Below, in pieces: positions 45,131 to 52,929 of a DNA stretch of 64,000 bases. Every line of letters begins with the position of its first letter. Positions within the stretch are counted from its first letter, which is position 1. This stretch comes from Lentzea fradiae (GTDB taxonomy: Bacteria; Actinomycetota; Actinomycetes; Mycobacteriales; Pseudonocardiaceae). The notes under the pieces were generated by a model, which saw nothing but the letters and a program-made list of their open reading frames with translations, did no database searches and was not told the DNA's origin. A program made the position numbers and the translations under genes. Where the stretch lies: NCBI RefSeq assembly GCF_900100955.1, contig NZ_FNCC01000009.1, positions 62,001 through 126,000 on the forward strand, in the 5' to 3' direction.

Positions 45131-46475
45131 GCCTGCCCGCGCGCTGGCCGGGCGGCTGACGGAGGTCTTCACGGAGTTCGCCGGCGAAGAGTTCCCCGGC
45201 GAACCGGGTCACTGGTCCGCCGACGGCCCGCTGGGCTGGCCCGGCTACGGCGACGCGCTGGTCACGGCCTCGGCCCAGACCGGCGAACGCGAGTCCGTCG
45301 TGTGCGGGGTCGCCGAGATCGGCGGTGTGCGGGCCGTCCTGGTGGCGTTCGAGTTCGGCTTCCTCGGCGGCTCCCTCGGCACCCGCACCGGGGCCCGCAT
45401 CGAGCACGCCTTCACGCGGGCCCGTGAGCTGCGCGTGCCGGTCGTGTCGCTGGTCGCGACCGGGGGCAGCCGGATGCAGGAGGGCACGCTCGCGCTGATG
45501 CAGCTGCCGCGGATCGCCCGGCAGCTCACGCTGCACCGCGAGGCGGGGCTCGCCCACGTCGCCGTGCTGCGCGACCCGACGACCGGCGGCGGCTGGGCCA
45601 CGCTCGGGGCGGGCGCGGACGTCGTGCTCGGGCTGCGCGGCGCCCAGGTCGGGTTCGCCGGGTCGCGGGTGCGGCCACCGGGGTACTCGGTGTCGCAGCA
45701 GTTCTCGGCGGGACTGGTCGACCAGCTGATGCCGGTCGAGGAGCTGCCGGCCCGGCTGCGGCGATGGCTGCGGCTGCTCACCACGCCCGCCGCGGAGGCC
45801 GCGCCCGTTCCGGCGGCGCTGGGTGCCACGACGTTGCCGGAGACCGGCTGGGAGGCGGTGCACCGGGCGCGGGCGCCGCTCCGCCCGCACGCCGAGGACT
45901 ACCTGGCCGCCTACTTCGCCTGGCACGAACCCGTCAGCGGCGACCGGGCCGGCGGCGTCGACCCCGGCGTGCTGTGCGGGTTCGGGCAGCGCGGCGGCGT
46001 GACGTACGCGTACGCGGCGCAGTGCGGCACGGCCACCCGTCCCGCCGGGTTCCGCACGGCCGCGCGTCTCGTCCGGCTCGCCGACCGGCTGGGCGTCCCG
46101 GTGCTGACGCTCGTCGACACCCCCGGCGCCGCGAACGACGCGGCGGCGGAGAAGGCGGGCGCGGGGGCGGCGATCGCGGACCTGTTCACGGCGGTCGCCG
46201 CGGCCCGCGTGCCCGTCACGACCTTGTTGATCGGGGAAGGCGGGTCCGGGGGCGCGCTGGCGTTCGCCTCGCCGGAGCGGATGTGGGTGACGCCGGACGC
46301 CTACCTCGCGGTGATCTCCCCCGAGCTGGCGGCGGCGATCCTGAAGCGCGACCCGTCACGGGTGCGCGAGACCGCGGACCAGCTGCGGCTGCGGCCGCAG
46401 GACCTGGTCGAGCTGGGCATCGCGCGTGGCCTCGCCCAGCTCGACCGGCCGGCGGGTCAGGCGAGCGTCAGGTAG
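45114..46475 (+). CDS. Fused beta/alpha carboxyltransferase (acyl-CoA carboxylase type)
   Basis: The GTG at 45114 overlaps matB by 17 bp and gives 453 residues. The N half resembles AccD-type (GGVRAVLVAFEFGFLGGSLG, LVATGGSRMQEGTLALMQL, PTTGGGWATLG) and the C half AccA-type (GFRTAARLVRLADRLGVPVL, VDTPGAANDAAAEKAG, IGEGGSGGALAFASPERMW). Both carboxyltransferase halves are thus in one chain, with no zinc ribbon and no biotin domain. It could decarboxylate malonyl-CoA through biotin or carboxylate acetyl-CoA. The same neighbour is found beside matB in Streptomyces, as I recall (SCO2445). It takes the place of matA, the malonyl-CoA decarboxylase of rhizobial operons. Confidence 0.82.
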   Translation: MPSEREPARALAGRLTEVFTEFAGEEFPGEPGHWSADGPLGWPGYGDALVTASAQTGERESVVCGVAEIGGVRAVLVAFEFGFLGGSLGTRTGARIEHAFTRARELRVPVVSLVATGGSRMQEGTLALMQLPRIARQLTLHREAGLAHVAVLRDPTTGGGWATLGAGADVVLGLRGAQVGFAGSRVRPPGYSVSQQFSAGLVDQLMPVEELPARLRRWLRLLTTPAAEAAPVPAALGATTLPETGWEAVHRARAPLRPHAEDYLAAYFAWHEPVSGDRAGGVDPGVLCGFGQRGGVTYAYAAQCGTATRPAGFRTAARLVRLADRLGVPVLTLVDTPGAANDAAAEKAGAGAAIADLFTAVAAARVPVTTLLIGEGGSGGALAFASPERMWVTPDAYLAVISPELAAAILKRDPSRVRETADQLRLRPQDLVELGIARGLAQLDRPAGQASVR

Positions 46476-46621
46476 AGCACCGCGAACAACGAGCTGGGCA
46501 CGCACAGCGTGACCAGGCCGACGACGCCGTAGAACGGTTCCTTCTTGGCCACCATCCACGCGAGCGCGCCGATTCCGAACAGGACGGACGCGGCGAGCAG
46601 CACCGCGGCAACGATCGACAT
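46457..46621 (-). CDS. Small two-TM membrane protein (54 aa)
   Basis: The ATG at 46621 and stop at 46457-46459 give 54 residues, MSIVAAVLLAASVLFGIGAL then WMVAKKEPFYG and a second hydrophobic stretch VVGLVTLCVPSSLFAVLYL. The two helices joined by a KKE turn are textbook small membrane protein architecture. It starts 18 nt after the stop of the secreted small protein, at the end of the KhtTU operon, and is likely its sixth gene. It overlaps the convergent carboxyltransferase gene by 19 bp. It may modulate the antiporter; this is inferred from position. Confidence 0.65.
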   Translation of the reverse strand: MSIVAAVLLAASVLFGIGALAWMVAKKEPFYGVVGLVTLCVPSSLFAVLYLTLA

Positions 46622-46639
46622 CTCGACAGTTTCCTCAGG

Positions 46640-46945
46640 TCAGAGGTACGGGGAGCAGAGGCACCACCACAGCTGTGGTGGTGCCCGGCTCGACCACGGA
46701 CCCGAGGTCGTTCCCTCGGCACTCTCCGCGCTCGCCAGGACGGCGAGCGCGGGTGACGACGGCGGCTGTGAGCCACCGCAGGCGCAGGGCACCGCCCAGC
46801 AGGCGTCTCCTGATGACGTCGTGTGCACGTGCACGGCCGAGACCGGGGCGTTCAGCCCCGTTCCCGGCTGGTCCGCTTCCGCGTGACGCGTGCTCGTGCC
46901 GACGAACGCCAGCAGCAGGGCCAGCAGGAGTGCCGGCCACCTCAC
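46640..46945 (-). CDS. Small secreted or anchored protein (101 aa) coupled to the antiporter
   Basis: The GTG at 46945 overlaps the antiporter stop (GTGA), which strongly suggests coupling. The N terminus is hydrophobic (MRWPALLLALLLAFVGTSTR), like a signal peptide or anchor. The rest is Ala/Ser-rich with five cysteines and two short HVH/CAC motifs (SAVHVHTTS, WAVPCACGG), and ends WWCLCSPYL. I do not recognise a family. An alternative frame at 46635-46940 has low-complexity basic sequence and no such signal, so this one is preferred. Confidence 0.55.
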   Translation of the reverse strand: MRWPALLLALLLAFVGTSTRHAEADQPGTGLNAPVSAVHVHTTSSGDACWAVPCACGGSQPPSSPALAVLASAESAEGTTSGPWSSRAPPQLWWCLCSPYL

Positions 46946-48120
46946 GTCGTCGCAGCCCGCTTCCGGCGTGCGAAGAACTCGCCGATCGGCTCGACGAAGC
47001 GCGCCGCGATGGGACCGATGATCGCCATCAGCAGCACGTACGCGGTGGCGAGCGCCGCGAGCTGGTCGTTCACGTGCCCGGACGCCACGGCGAGGCCCGC
47101 GATGACGATCGAGAACTCCCCTCTGGCGACGAGCGCGGCACCCGTGCGTGCCCGGCCCATCGGCCCGATGCCCTGCCTGCGCGCGGCCCACCAGCCCGTC
47201 GCGACCTTCGTCAGCGTCGTCACGATCGCGAGCAGCACGGCCATCAGCAGCACCGGCGGGATCGTGCTCGGGTCGGTGTTCAGGCCGAACACCACGAAGA
47301 ACATCGCGGCGAACAGGTCGCGCAGCGGCTCCAGCAGGCGCGTCGCGTTCTCGGCGGTGGAGCCGGAGATCGCGATGCCGAGCAGGAACGCGCCAACTGC
47401 GGCGGACACCTGCAGCTCGGAGGCGATGCCCGCGACGAGCAGCGCGGAACCGAGGAGCTTGAGCAGGAACACCTCGTGGTCGGGGCTGTCGACGACGGCG
47501 GAGATGATCCGGCCGTACTTCAGCGCCACCACGAGCACGACGGTGATGGCGAGCAGCGAGATGCCGACCGAGGTGAGGCCGCCGAGGAAGCTGACGCCCG
47601 CCAGCACCGCGGTGAGCACCGGCAGGTAGACCGCCATCGCGAGGTCCTCGAAGACCAGCACCGACAGGATCACCGGGGTCTCGCGGTTGCCGAGCCGGCC
47701 GAGGTCGCCGAGGACCTTCGCGATGATGCCGGACGACGAGATGTAGGTGACGCCCGCCATCGCGAGCGCGCCGACAGGTCCCCAGCCGAGCATCAGCGCC
47801 ACGATGGCGCCGGGAGCGGCGTTGAGGACGATGTCGAGAAGACCCGCCATCCAGGACTTCTTCAGACCGGTGGTGAGCTCGGACGCCGAGTACTCGAGTC
47901 CCAGCAGCAACAGCAGCAGCACCACGCCGATCTCACTGGCGAGGTGCGTGAACTCCTCGATGCCGTGCAGCGGGATGAGTCCGCCGGAGCCGAACGCCAG
48001 ACCACCGACGAGGTACAGCGGGATGGGCGAGATCCCGAATCTCCACGCGACCCTGCCGAGCAGGCCCAGACCGAAGAAGACCGCACCCAGCTGGATCAGC
48101 GCGATCGTTGTGTCGTGCAC
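46942..48120 (-). CDS. KhtU/KefB-like K+(cation)/H+ antiporter, membrane subunit
   Basis: The 392-residue protein has about 12 transmembrane segments of the CPA2 Na+/H+ exchanger fold. Motifs include VLLLLLLGLEYSASEL, ISSSGIIAKVLGDLGRLGNR, the ion-binding acidic LVFEDLAMAVYLP and a conserved GRARTGAALVARGEFSIVI. The TrkA-N domain of Kef proteins is absent; regulation is instead by the separate TrkA-C protein encoded 5 nt upstream, as in KhtT/KhtU of Bacillus. It should export K+ (or NH4+) in exchange for protons under alkaline or stress conditions. Confidence 0.85.
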   Translation of the reverse strand: MHDTTIALIQLGAVFFGLGLLGRVAWRFGISPIPLYLVGGLAFGSGGLIPLHGIEEFTHLASEIGVVLLLLLLGLEYSASELTTGLKKSWMAGLLDIVLNAAPGAIVALMLGWGPVGALAMAGVTYISSSGIIAKVLGDLGRLGNRETPVILSVLVFEDLAMAVYLPVLTAVLAGVSFLGGLTSVGISLLAITVVLVVALKYGRIISAVVDSPDHEVFLLKLLGSALLVAGIASELQVSAAVGAFLLGIAISGSTAENATRLLEPLRDLFAAMFFVVFGLNTDPSTIPPVLLMAVLLAIVTTLTKVATGWWAARRQGIGPMGRARTGAALVARGEFSIVIAGLAVASGHVNDQLAALATAYVLLMAIIGPIAARFVEPIGEFFARRKRAATT

Positions 48121-48125
48121 GTGCC

Positions 48126-48599
48126 TCAGCCGCCCGTCAAGATGTCCGCGGCGGCATCGAGGCCCTCCGCGGTGCCGACGACGACCACGAGGTCGCCGCT
48201 CTGGAACTGGAACTCGGGACCCGGTGACGGGTGCGCGTTGCCCGACCGCACCACCGCGACGATGGACGCGCCCGTCCGGGTGCGCAGCGAGGTGTCGCCG
48301 AGGGTGCGGCCCGCGAACGCGGCGACCGGCAGCTGACGGGTCGTGATGCCCGCGATGTCGCGGTGCTCGCGGTCGAGCTGGGACACGAGCTTCGGCGCCC
48401 CGAGCAGCCCTGCCAGCGTCCCGGCCTCCTCCGGCGCGAGCGGGATCGACGCCGCGGTCGCGTCCGGGTCGTCCTGCTTGGACAGGATGAGCTCGAACTT
48501 GCCGTCGCGGTAGCTGATCACGCCGACCCGGCGGCCGGAACGGATGGAGAAGTCCTGCCTGACCCCTATGCCGGGCAGGGGCGTCACTTCGACGTTCAC
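48126..48599 (-). CDS. KhtT-like regulatory subunit with TrkA-C domain
   Basis: The 157-residue protein has an N-terminal domain (about 1-70: GIGVRQDFSIRSGRRVGVIS, LILSKQDDPDATAASIPL). A C-terminal TrkA-C (RCK_C) domain follows at about 80-155 (GRTLGDTSLRTRTGASIVAV, FQFQSGDLVVVVGTAEGLD). KhtT-type proteins sit on the cytoplasmic face of the antiporter and open it on binding a nucleotide such as c-di-AMP. The gene is directly between the response regulator (9 nt) and khtU (5 nt). Confidence 0.87.
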   Translation of the reverse strand: MNVEVTPLPGIGVRQDFSIRSGRRVGVISYRDGKFELILSKQDDPDATAASIPLAPEEAGTLAGLLGAPKLVSQLDREHRDIAGITTRQLPVAAFAGRTLGDTSLRTRTGASIVAVVRSGNAHPSPGPEFQFQSGDLVVVVGTAEGLDAAADILTGG

Positions 48600-48608
48600 T
48601 CGTGTTTC

Positions 48609-49250
48609 CTAGGGTTCGATGAGCCCGGCGCGGATCGCGTACCGGGTGAGTTCGAGACGGTCCTTGAGCCCGAGTTTCTGCAGCAGGTTGGCCCGGTGCC
48701 GCTCGACGGTCTTGACGCTGATCACGAGCATGTCGGCGATCTCCCTGGAGGAGTGCCCCTCCGCGACCAGCTTGAGGATCTCCTCCTCCCGGTCGGTGAT
48801 CGTCCGCGGTGGCAGCCCCTCCTTCGCCCGTTCCAGGTAGTTGCGGATCAACGAGTTGACCGCGCCGGGGTACAGGAACGGTTCACCGCGCATCGCCGAC
48901 CGGCACGCCTCCACGAGGTCTCGGTCGGCGACGGACTTGAGCACGTACCCCGACGCGCCCGCCTTGAGCGCCTCGAAGAAGTACTGCTCGTTGTCGTACA
49001 TCGTCAGGATGAGGATACGAAGATCGGGCAGCAGCCGTGACAGCTCCCGCGCGGCTTGCAGCCCCGTGAGCCGCGGCATGGCGATGTCGAGGATCGCGAG
49101 GTCCGGCAGCTCGTTCTTCGCGAGGCTGATCGCCTCCGCGCCGTCACCGGCCTCGCCGACCACCTCGAGGTCCGGCTCGTTGTCGAGGATCATCCGGACG
49201 CCGCGCCGGACGAGCGCGTGGTCGTCCGCCAGCAGGATGCGCACCGTCAT
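48609..49250 (-). CDS. NarL/FixJ-type response regulator
   Basis: The 213-residue protein has a receiver domain with acidic pocket Asp9-Asp10 (LLADDHALVRRG), phosphoacceptor Asp55 (LAILDIAMPR) and Lys104 region (YVLKSVADRD). A LuxR-type HTH follows at about 148-210 (TDREEEILKLVAEGHSSREI, SVKTVERHRANLLQKL). Its start overlaps the kinase stop (ATGA). It is unusual in being co-directional and tightly joined to a K+/H+ antiporter, which it may regulate. Confidence 0.93.
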   Translation of the reverse strand: MTVRILLADDHALVRRGVRMILDNEPDLEVVGEAGDGAEAISLAKNELPDLAILDIAMPRLTGLQAARELSRLLPDLRILILTMYDNEQYFFEALKAGASGYVLKSVADRDLVEACRSAMRGEPFLYPGAVNSLIRNYLERAKEGLPPRTITDREEEILKLVAEGHSSREIADMLVISVKTVERHRANLLQKLGLKDRLELTRYAIRAGLIEP

Positions 49251-50194
49251 TCACTCGCCGCCTTCACCACGAGCCGAACCTCGGTGCCCCGCGCCCCGGC
49301 GGGGCCGACCCCGAGCTCGGCGCCCACCAGGAGAGCCCGTTCCCGCATTCCCCGGATGCCGGCGCCCTCCGGACTGGAACCGATCCCCCTGCCGTTGTCG
49401 GTGAGCCTCAGCTCGACGTGCGACGGCCGCCGCTTGAGGCAGAGCTCGATCTCGGTGGCGGCGGCGTGGCGGACGGTGTTCGTGAGGCCCTCCTGGGCGA
49501 CCCGGTAGACCACCAGCTCGGTCTCGGCGTCGAGCGGGGGCAGGTTCTTGTCGAAGGACCGCCGCACGGTGATGTCGGTCTGGGCGGAGATCTCGGTCGT
49601 CAGCGACTTGAGCGCGCTCACGAGGCCCAGCTCCTCCAGCACACCGGGACGCAGCCTGCGCGCGATGCGGCGGATCTCGTCGAGCGTGCTACGCGTCGTC
49701 TCCTGCGCCTGCACCAGCTCCTCGCGCACCTCCGGCGGCGACTGGTCGGACACCCGCTTGAGACTGAGCAGCACGGCCGTCAGCGACTGCCCGACCTCGT
49801 CGTGCAGCTCCTGGGCGATCCGCCGCCGCTCCGACTCCTGCGCCGACAACGCCATCGCCGCGCTGTGCCCGCGCTCGGCCTCCAGCCGGTCGATCATGCT
49901 GTTGAACGTGGTGATCAGCTCCGCGATCTCCCCGTGTCCCTTGGCGACCAGCCGCGGCCCCGGCTTCAGCAGGTCGATGGTCGTCATGGCGCGGGTGAGC
50001 CGCCCCAGCGGCGCGAGCCCGATCCTGATCAGGACCGCGTTGGCGATCAGCATCACCCCGAGGCCCGCCGTGAGCACGAGCACCTCGCGCAGCAGGGCCG
50101 GGGTGGAGACCGTGGCGGGCCCGAACACCAGCACGTTGGCGGCCGCGACCAGGACGAGGGCGTTCAGCAGGAAGATCCGCCCGAACAACGACAC
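49247..50194 (-). CDS. HisKA_3 sensor histidine kinase
   Basis: The GTG at 50194 with GGAGAGG upstream gives 315 residues. Two transmembrane segments lie at about 5-25 and 38-60 with almost no extracytoplasmic loop (about 12 residues), followed by HAMP (about 60-112). The dimerisation helix has His131 (IAQELHDEVGQSLTAVLLSL), and an HATPase domain carries LTDNGRGIG and GIRGMRERALLVGAEL. The tiny outer loop suggests that it senses a membrane or cytoplasmic signal. It is the first gene of the operon RR-khtT-khtU-two small genes. Confidence 0.9.
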   Translation of the reverse strand: MSLFGRIFLLNALVLVAAANVLVFGPATVSTPALLREVLVLTAGLGVMLIANAVLIRIGLAPLGRLTRAMTTIDLLKPGPRLVAKGHGEIAELITTFNSMIDRLEAERGHSAAMALSAQESERRRIAQELHDEVGQSLTAVLLSLKRVSDQSPPEVREELVQAQETTRSTLDEIRRIARRLRPGVLEELGLVSALKSLTTEISAQTDITVRRSFDKNLPPLDAETELVVYRVAQEGLTNTVRHAAATEIELCLKRRPSHVELRLTDNGRGIGSSPEGAGIRGMRERALLVGAELGVGPAGARGTEVRLVVKAASE

Positions 50195-50785
50195 ACGCGC
50201 CGCCTCTCCGTGATCACTTCCCGCCACGCCTGCGAGGCTGACGTGCGGGAAGCCACCTGTCCATCCGTGGTGACACCCATGTTCTCCTCTGGCGGGAAGG
50301 GGCGCTGGTCGATCGGGCCCGAGGTGGGGATGATCACGGTCTACCTGGGCGTTTGCGGTGGTGGAGGTCACGGGGCGGGAGGTGGCGCCCCGGCGGGCGG
50401 TGGGGGTGCGGCGCCCGGCGGCGTGGTGGGTGCTGCGGAGTGCGCCGGCGCCTGGGCTGTGAGATGGAGCGGCGGTGCGGCCCAACTCGTTGCAACGGCA
50501 CGGCGTCGCGATGCGTCACAGGGACAGGACGACCCGGTGTGACGGACGCGGCACCGCCGCGCCGCACCGCGAGCGCCCCACCCGGCCCCCGCCGCGCCGC
50601 GCGTAGTCGCTGGCCAGCGGCCCGCCTCTGGTGGCCAACCCCCACGCGGGCGCGGTCGCGCCACCCATCCCCGCCTGCTCCTGGGTGTCCCGCTCCGCTC
50701 GCGTGGGTGCCGCGACGGATCGATAAAAAAGGACAAATTGCCCATGGTGGAGCCAAGACGCCCTCAACCAGCCCTGGGAGGCGCC
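50195..50785. other. Non-coding divergent region (591 bp)
   Basis: No gene is supported. The left part should hold the promoter of the kinase operon. From about 50375 to 50440 the plus strand is G-run-rich (GGTGGAGGTCACGGGGCGGG and onward), and any reading frame there is only glycine/alanine repeats. At 50720-50750 an abrupt AT-rich patch (GATAAAAAAGGACAAATTGC) precedes the small membrane protein gene and is its likely promoter. Confidence 0.6.
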
Positions 50786-50962
50786 ATGACCCCCACCTCC
50801 ACCCGCACCCCGACCCGCCGGCCGCTGCGCGCCTGGCCGTTCTACCTCGTCGCGCTCGCCCTGGTGATCGCCGGCGTGCTGCTCCCGCACGCGCTGATGA
50901 TCGCGGCGGGACTGATCATCGCGGGGTCGGCAGGTCTCGCTCACAAGCCTGCGGATAGGTGA
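50786..50962 (+). CDS. Small membrane protein (58 aa)
   Basis: The ATG at 50786 with GGGAGGCGCC upstream gives a basic, Thr/Arg-rich N terminus (MTPTSTRTPTRRPLRAWP). Two closely spaced hydrophobic stretches follow (YLVALALVIAGVLLP, ALMIAAGLIIAGSAGLA). Small basic-then-hydrophobic proteins like this are common in actinomycetes and unnamed. Its 3' end overlaps the convergent HxlR regulator by 47 bp, which is an unusually long overlap. Confidence 0.6.
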   Translation: MTPTSTRTPTRRPLRAWPFYLVALALVIAGVLLPHALMIAAGLIIAGSAGLAHKPADR

Positions 50963-51605
50963 AGACGCGCAGGAACGTGTCGAACAGCTCGCGGGGGCCG
51001 TCGAGATCGACGCGCCCCTCGCGGGCCGCTTTCACGAAGGACCGGTAGGCGGGCGGCTCGCCCTCCTCGAAGCGCGCGGTGATCACCAGGTCGGCCCCGT
51101 CCTCGACGGGCCCGAGACCGGACGTCAGCGCGCCGTCGGCCAGCCGGGCGTGGATCACGGTGTCACCCAGGCGCAGTTCCCACGACGCGGTGAGCCCGGC
51201 CGCCTCGGACGGCTGGAAGGCTCCGCGCAGGTTCAGCACGGCGCCGTCGGGTGAGGCCACGTAGCCCGGCTGCGGTTCCCCCAGCTGCGACGAGCCCCAG
51301 CGGCCCAGTGCGATCAGGGCCGGTTCCAGCGCCCTGCCCACCTCGGTCAGCGTGTAGACGACGCCCCGCCGCGGGGCGGGGGCCACCCGGCGTTCGACGA
51401 TGCCCGCCTGTTCCAGCTCCTTGAGCCGGGTCGAGAGCACGTTCGTCGGGATGCCGCGCAGGCCCTCCTGGAGGTCGGTGTAGCGGCGCGGGCGGACTGT
51501 GAGGTCGCGCACGACCAGCAGCGCCCACCGCTCGCCCACCAGCTCCAGCGCGCGGGCGATTCCGCAGTACTGGGCGTAGTCACGGCGTTTCACGCCTCTC
51601 ACCAT
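50916..51605 (-). CDS. HxlR-type transcriptional regulator with C-terminal SCP2-like domain
   Basis: The ATG at 51605 gives 229 residues (GTG 51593 is possible). The HxlR winged helix is at about 10-105 (CGIARALELVGERWALLVVR, RYTDLQEGLRGIPTNVLSTR, PAPRRGVVYTLTEVGRAL). Residues about 120-225 resemble a sterol-carrier (SCP2) fold (WELRLGDTVIHARLADGALT, GADLVITARFEEGEPPAY), seen in a subgroup of long HxlR proteins. It is divergent from an MFS transporter gene, with two inverted repeats in the gap, and probably represses it. Confidence 0.85.
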   Translation of the reverse strand: MVRGVKRRDYAQYCGIARALELVGERWALLVVRDLTVRPRRYTDLQEGLRGIPTNVLSTRLKELEQAGIVERRVAPAPRRGVVYTLTEVGRALEPALIALGRWGSSQLGEPQPGYVASPDGAVLNLRGAFQPSEAAGLTASWELRLGDTVIHARLADGALTSGLGPVEDGADLVITARFEEGEPPAYRSFVKAAREGRVDLDGPRELFDTFLRVFTYPQACERDLPTPR

Positions 51606-51611
51606 AGCTCG

Positions 51612-51665
51612 CTTGTCCAGCGATACAAGACTTTTTAAAGAAAAGTTTACTTGCAATAACGAAGT
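51612..51665. promoter_or_regulatory. Inverted repeats in the HxlR/MFS divergent promoter
   Basis: Two candidate operators lie in an AT-rich stretch: CTTGT (51612-51616) with ACAAG (51625-51629), and ACTT (51649-51652) with AAGT (51662-51665), the second resembling HxlR-type sites. The HxlR ATG is only 7 bp away, so binding would also affect autoregulation. Confidence 0.5.
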
Positions 51666-51714
51666 GGCGTCCCTAGCGTCGGTGGCCTCAGCCCTCCCAC
51701 CGAAGGAAGCCGCC

Positions 51715-52929
51715 ATGACCGCCGTCCTCGACCGACCCGTCACCGCCGCACCACGGACGCTGCCGCGCGGCGTCGCCTTCGCGGGCATCTCGGCGGCGAT
51801 GGTCGCGATCCTCGTCGCGGCCGGGGCGCCCACGCCGTTGCTGCCGATCTACCAGGCCCAGTGGGGTTTCCCGCCGTGGGTGCTGACGCTCGCGTTCGGC
51901 GCCTACGCGTTCGCCCTGCTCGTGACGATCCCCGTCGTCGGGTCGCTGTCGGACCACGTGGGGCGGCGGCCGTTGATGATCGGCGCGCTGGCGCTCGACC
52001 TCGTGGCGATGGTCGTGTTCCTGCTGTCTCCGTCGGTCGGCTGGCTGATCACGGCCAGGGTCGTGCAGGGCGTCGCGACCGCGGCGGCGTCGACGGCGGT
52101 CAGCGCGGCCGTCGTCGAACTGGCGCCGGAGCGGTACAAGAAGCTCGGTGCCCAGATGACGAGCCTGGCGCCGCTCGCGGGCCTGGGCATCGGCGCGCTC
52201 TACTCCGGACTGCTCGCGCAGTTCGCGTCGGACGCGGCGTTCGCGGTGTGGATGGTGCTGGTCGTGGTGATGTCGCTCGTGACACTGGTCGCCGTGTTCA
52301 CGCCGGAGACCGCCACGCGCAAGCCCGGTGCGCTGGCGTCGCTGGTCCCGAGGATCTCCCTGCCCGCACAGGTGCGGCGGCTGTACGCGACGACGGTGCC
52401 GGGGATCGTCAGCGCGTTCATGATGATGACCCTCTACATGGGACTGGTCCCGGTCGTGCTGGTGGCGTTCTTCCACGTGCACAACCCCGTCGTCGGGGCG
52501 CTCGTCGCGTTCGTCGTGTTCGCGGTGGGCGCGGCCGTCTCCGCCTTCAGCGGCACGGTCCGCCCGCACCTCCTGCGGGTCGCCGGGGCAGGCGGGATCA
52601 CGGCGGGCGCCGTCGTGTTCGTCGGGAGCATCGGCGCGCACTCGCTGGCGCTGGTCTGGGTGGCGGCGGTGCTGACGGGCGCGGGCATCGGCGCGGCGTT
52701 CGCCGGCACCACCCGCGGGCTCGTGCCTGAGGTGGCGCCGCACGAGCGGGCGGGGCTGTTCACCGCGGTCTACGTCGTCGGCTACGCCGGGATGGGCGTC
52801 TCCGCGATCGCCGCGGGCCTGGTGGCCGGGCTCGTCGGGCCCGCGGTCATGGCGTCCTGGTTCGGCGTCGTCACGGCCGTGGTGGCGCTGACCGGCGTCA
52901 TCGCCACCACCCGCCTCAGCCGGGCGTGA
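51715..52929 (+). CDS. MFS drug-efflux-type transporter
   Basis: The ATG at 51715 (GGAAGCC upstream) gives 404 residues with about 12 transmembrane segments. Motif A between TM2 and TM3 is GSLSDHVGRRPLMIGAL, and the sixth-to-seventh loop is short. It looks like the Bcr/CflA or quinolone-resistance exporter group. The neighbouring HxlR regulator suggests induction by a small toxic compound. It ends with a 14-bp overlap with the convergent XRE-cupin gene. Confidence 0.85.
   Translation: MTAVLDRPVTAAPRTLPRGVAFAGISAAMVAILVAAGAPTPLLPIYQAQWGFPPWVLTLAFGAYAFALLVTIPVVGSLSDHVGRRPLMIGALALDLVAMVVFLLSPSVGWLITARVVQGVATAAASTAVSAAVVELAPERYKKLGAQMTSLAPLAGLGIGALYSGLLAQFASDAAFAVWMVLVVVMSLVTLVAVFTPETATRKPGALASLVPRISLPAQVRRLYATTVPGIVSAFMMMTLYMGLVPVVLVAFFHVHNPVVGALVAFVVFAVGAAVSAFSGTVRPHLLRVAGAGGITAGAVVFVGSIGAHSLALVWVAAVLTGAGIGAAFAGTTRGLVPEVAPHERAGLFTAVYVVGYAGMGVSAIAAGLVAGLVGPAVMASWFGVVTAVVALTGVIATTRLSRA

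Noticed and set aside
46635..46940. Alternative frame in place of the small protein at 46640-46945
   Set aside because: It lacks the GTGA coupling and signal-like start and has a basic low-complexity product.
49418..50542. A plus-strand frame running into the gap right of the kinase gene
   Set aside because: It is the shadow of the histidine kinase followed by glycine/alanine repeats from G-rich DNA.
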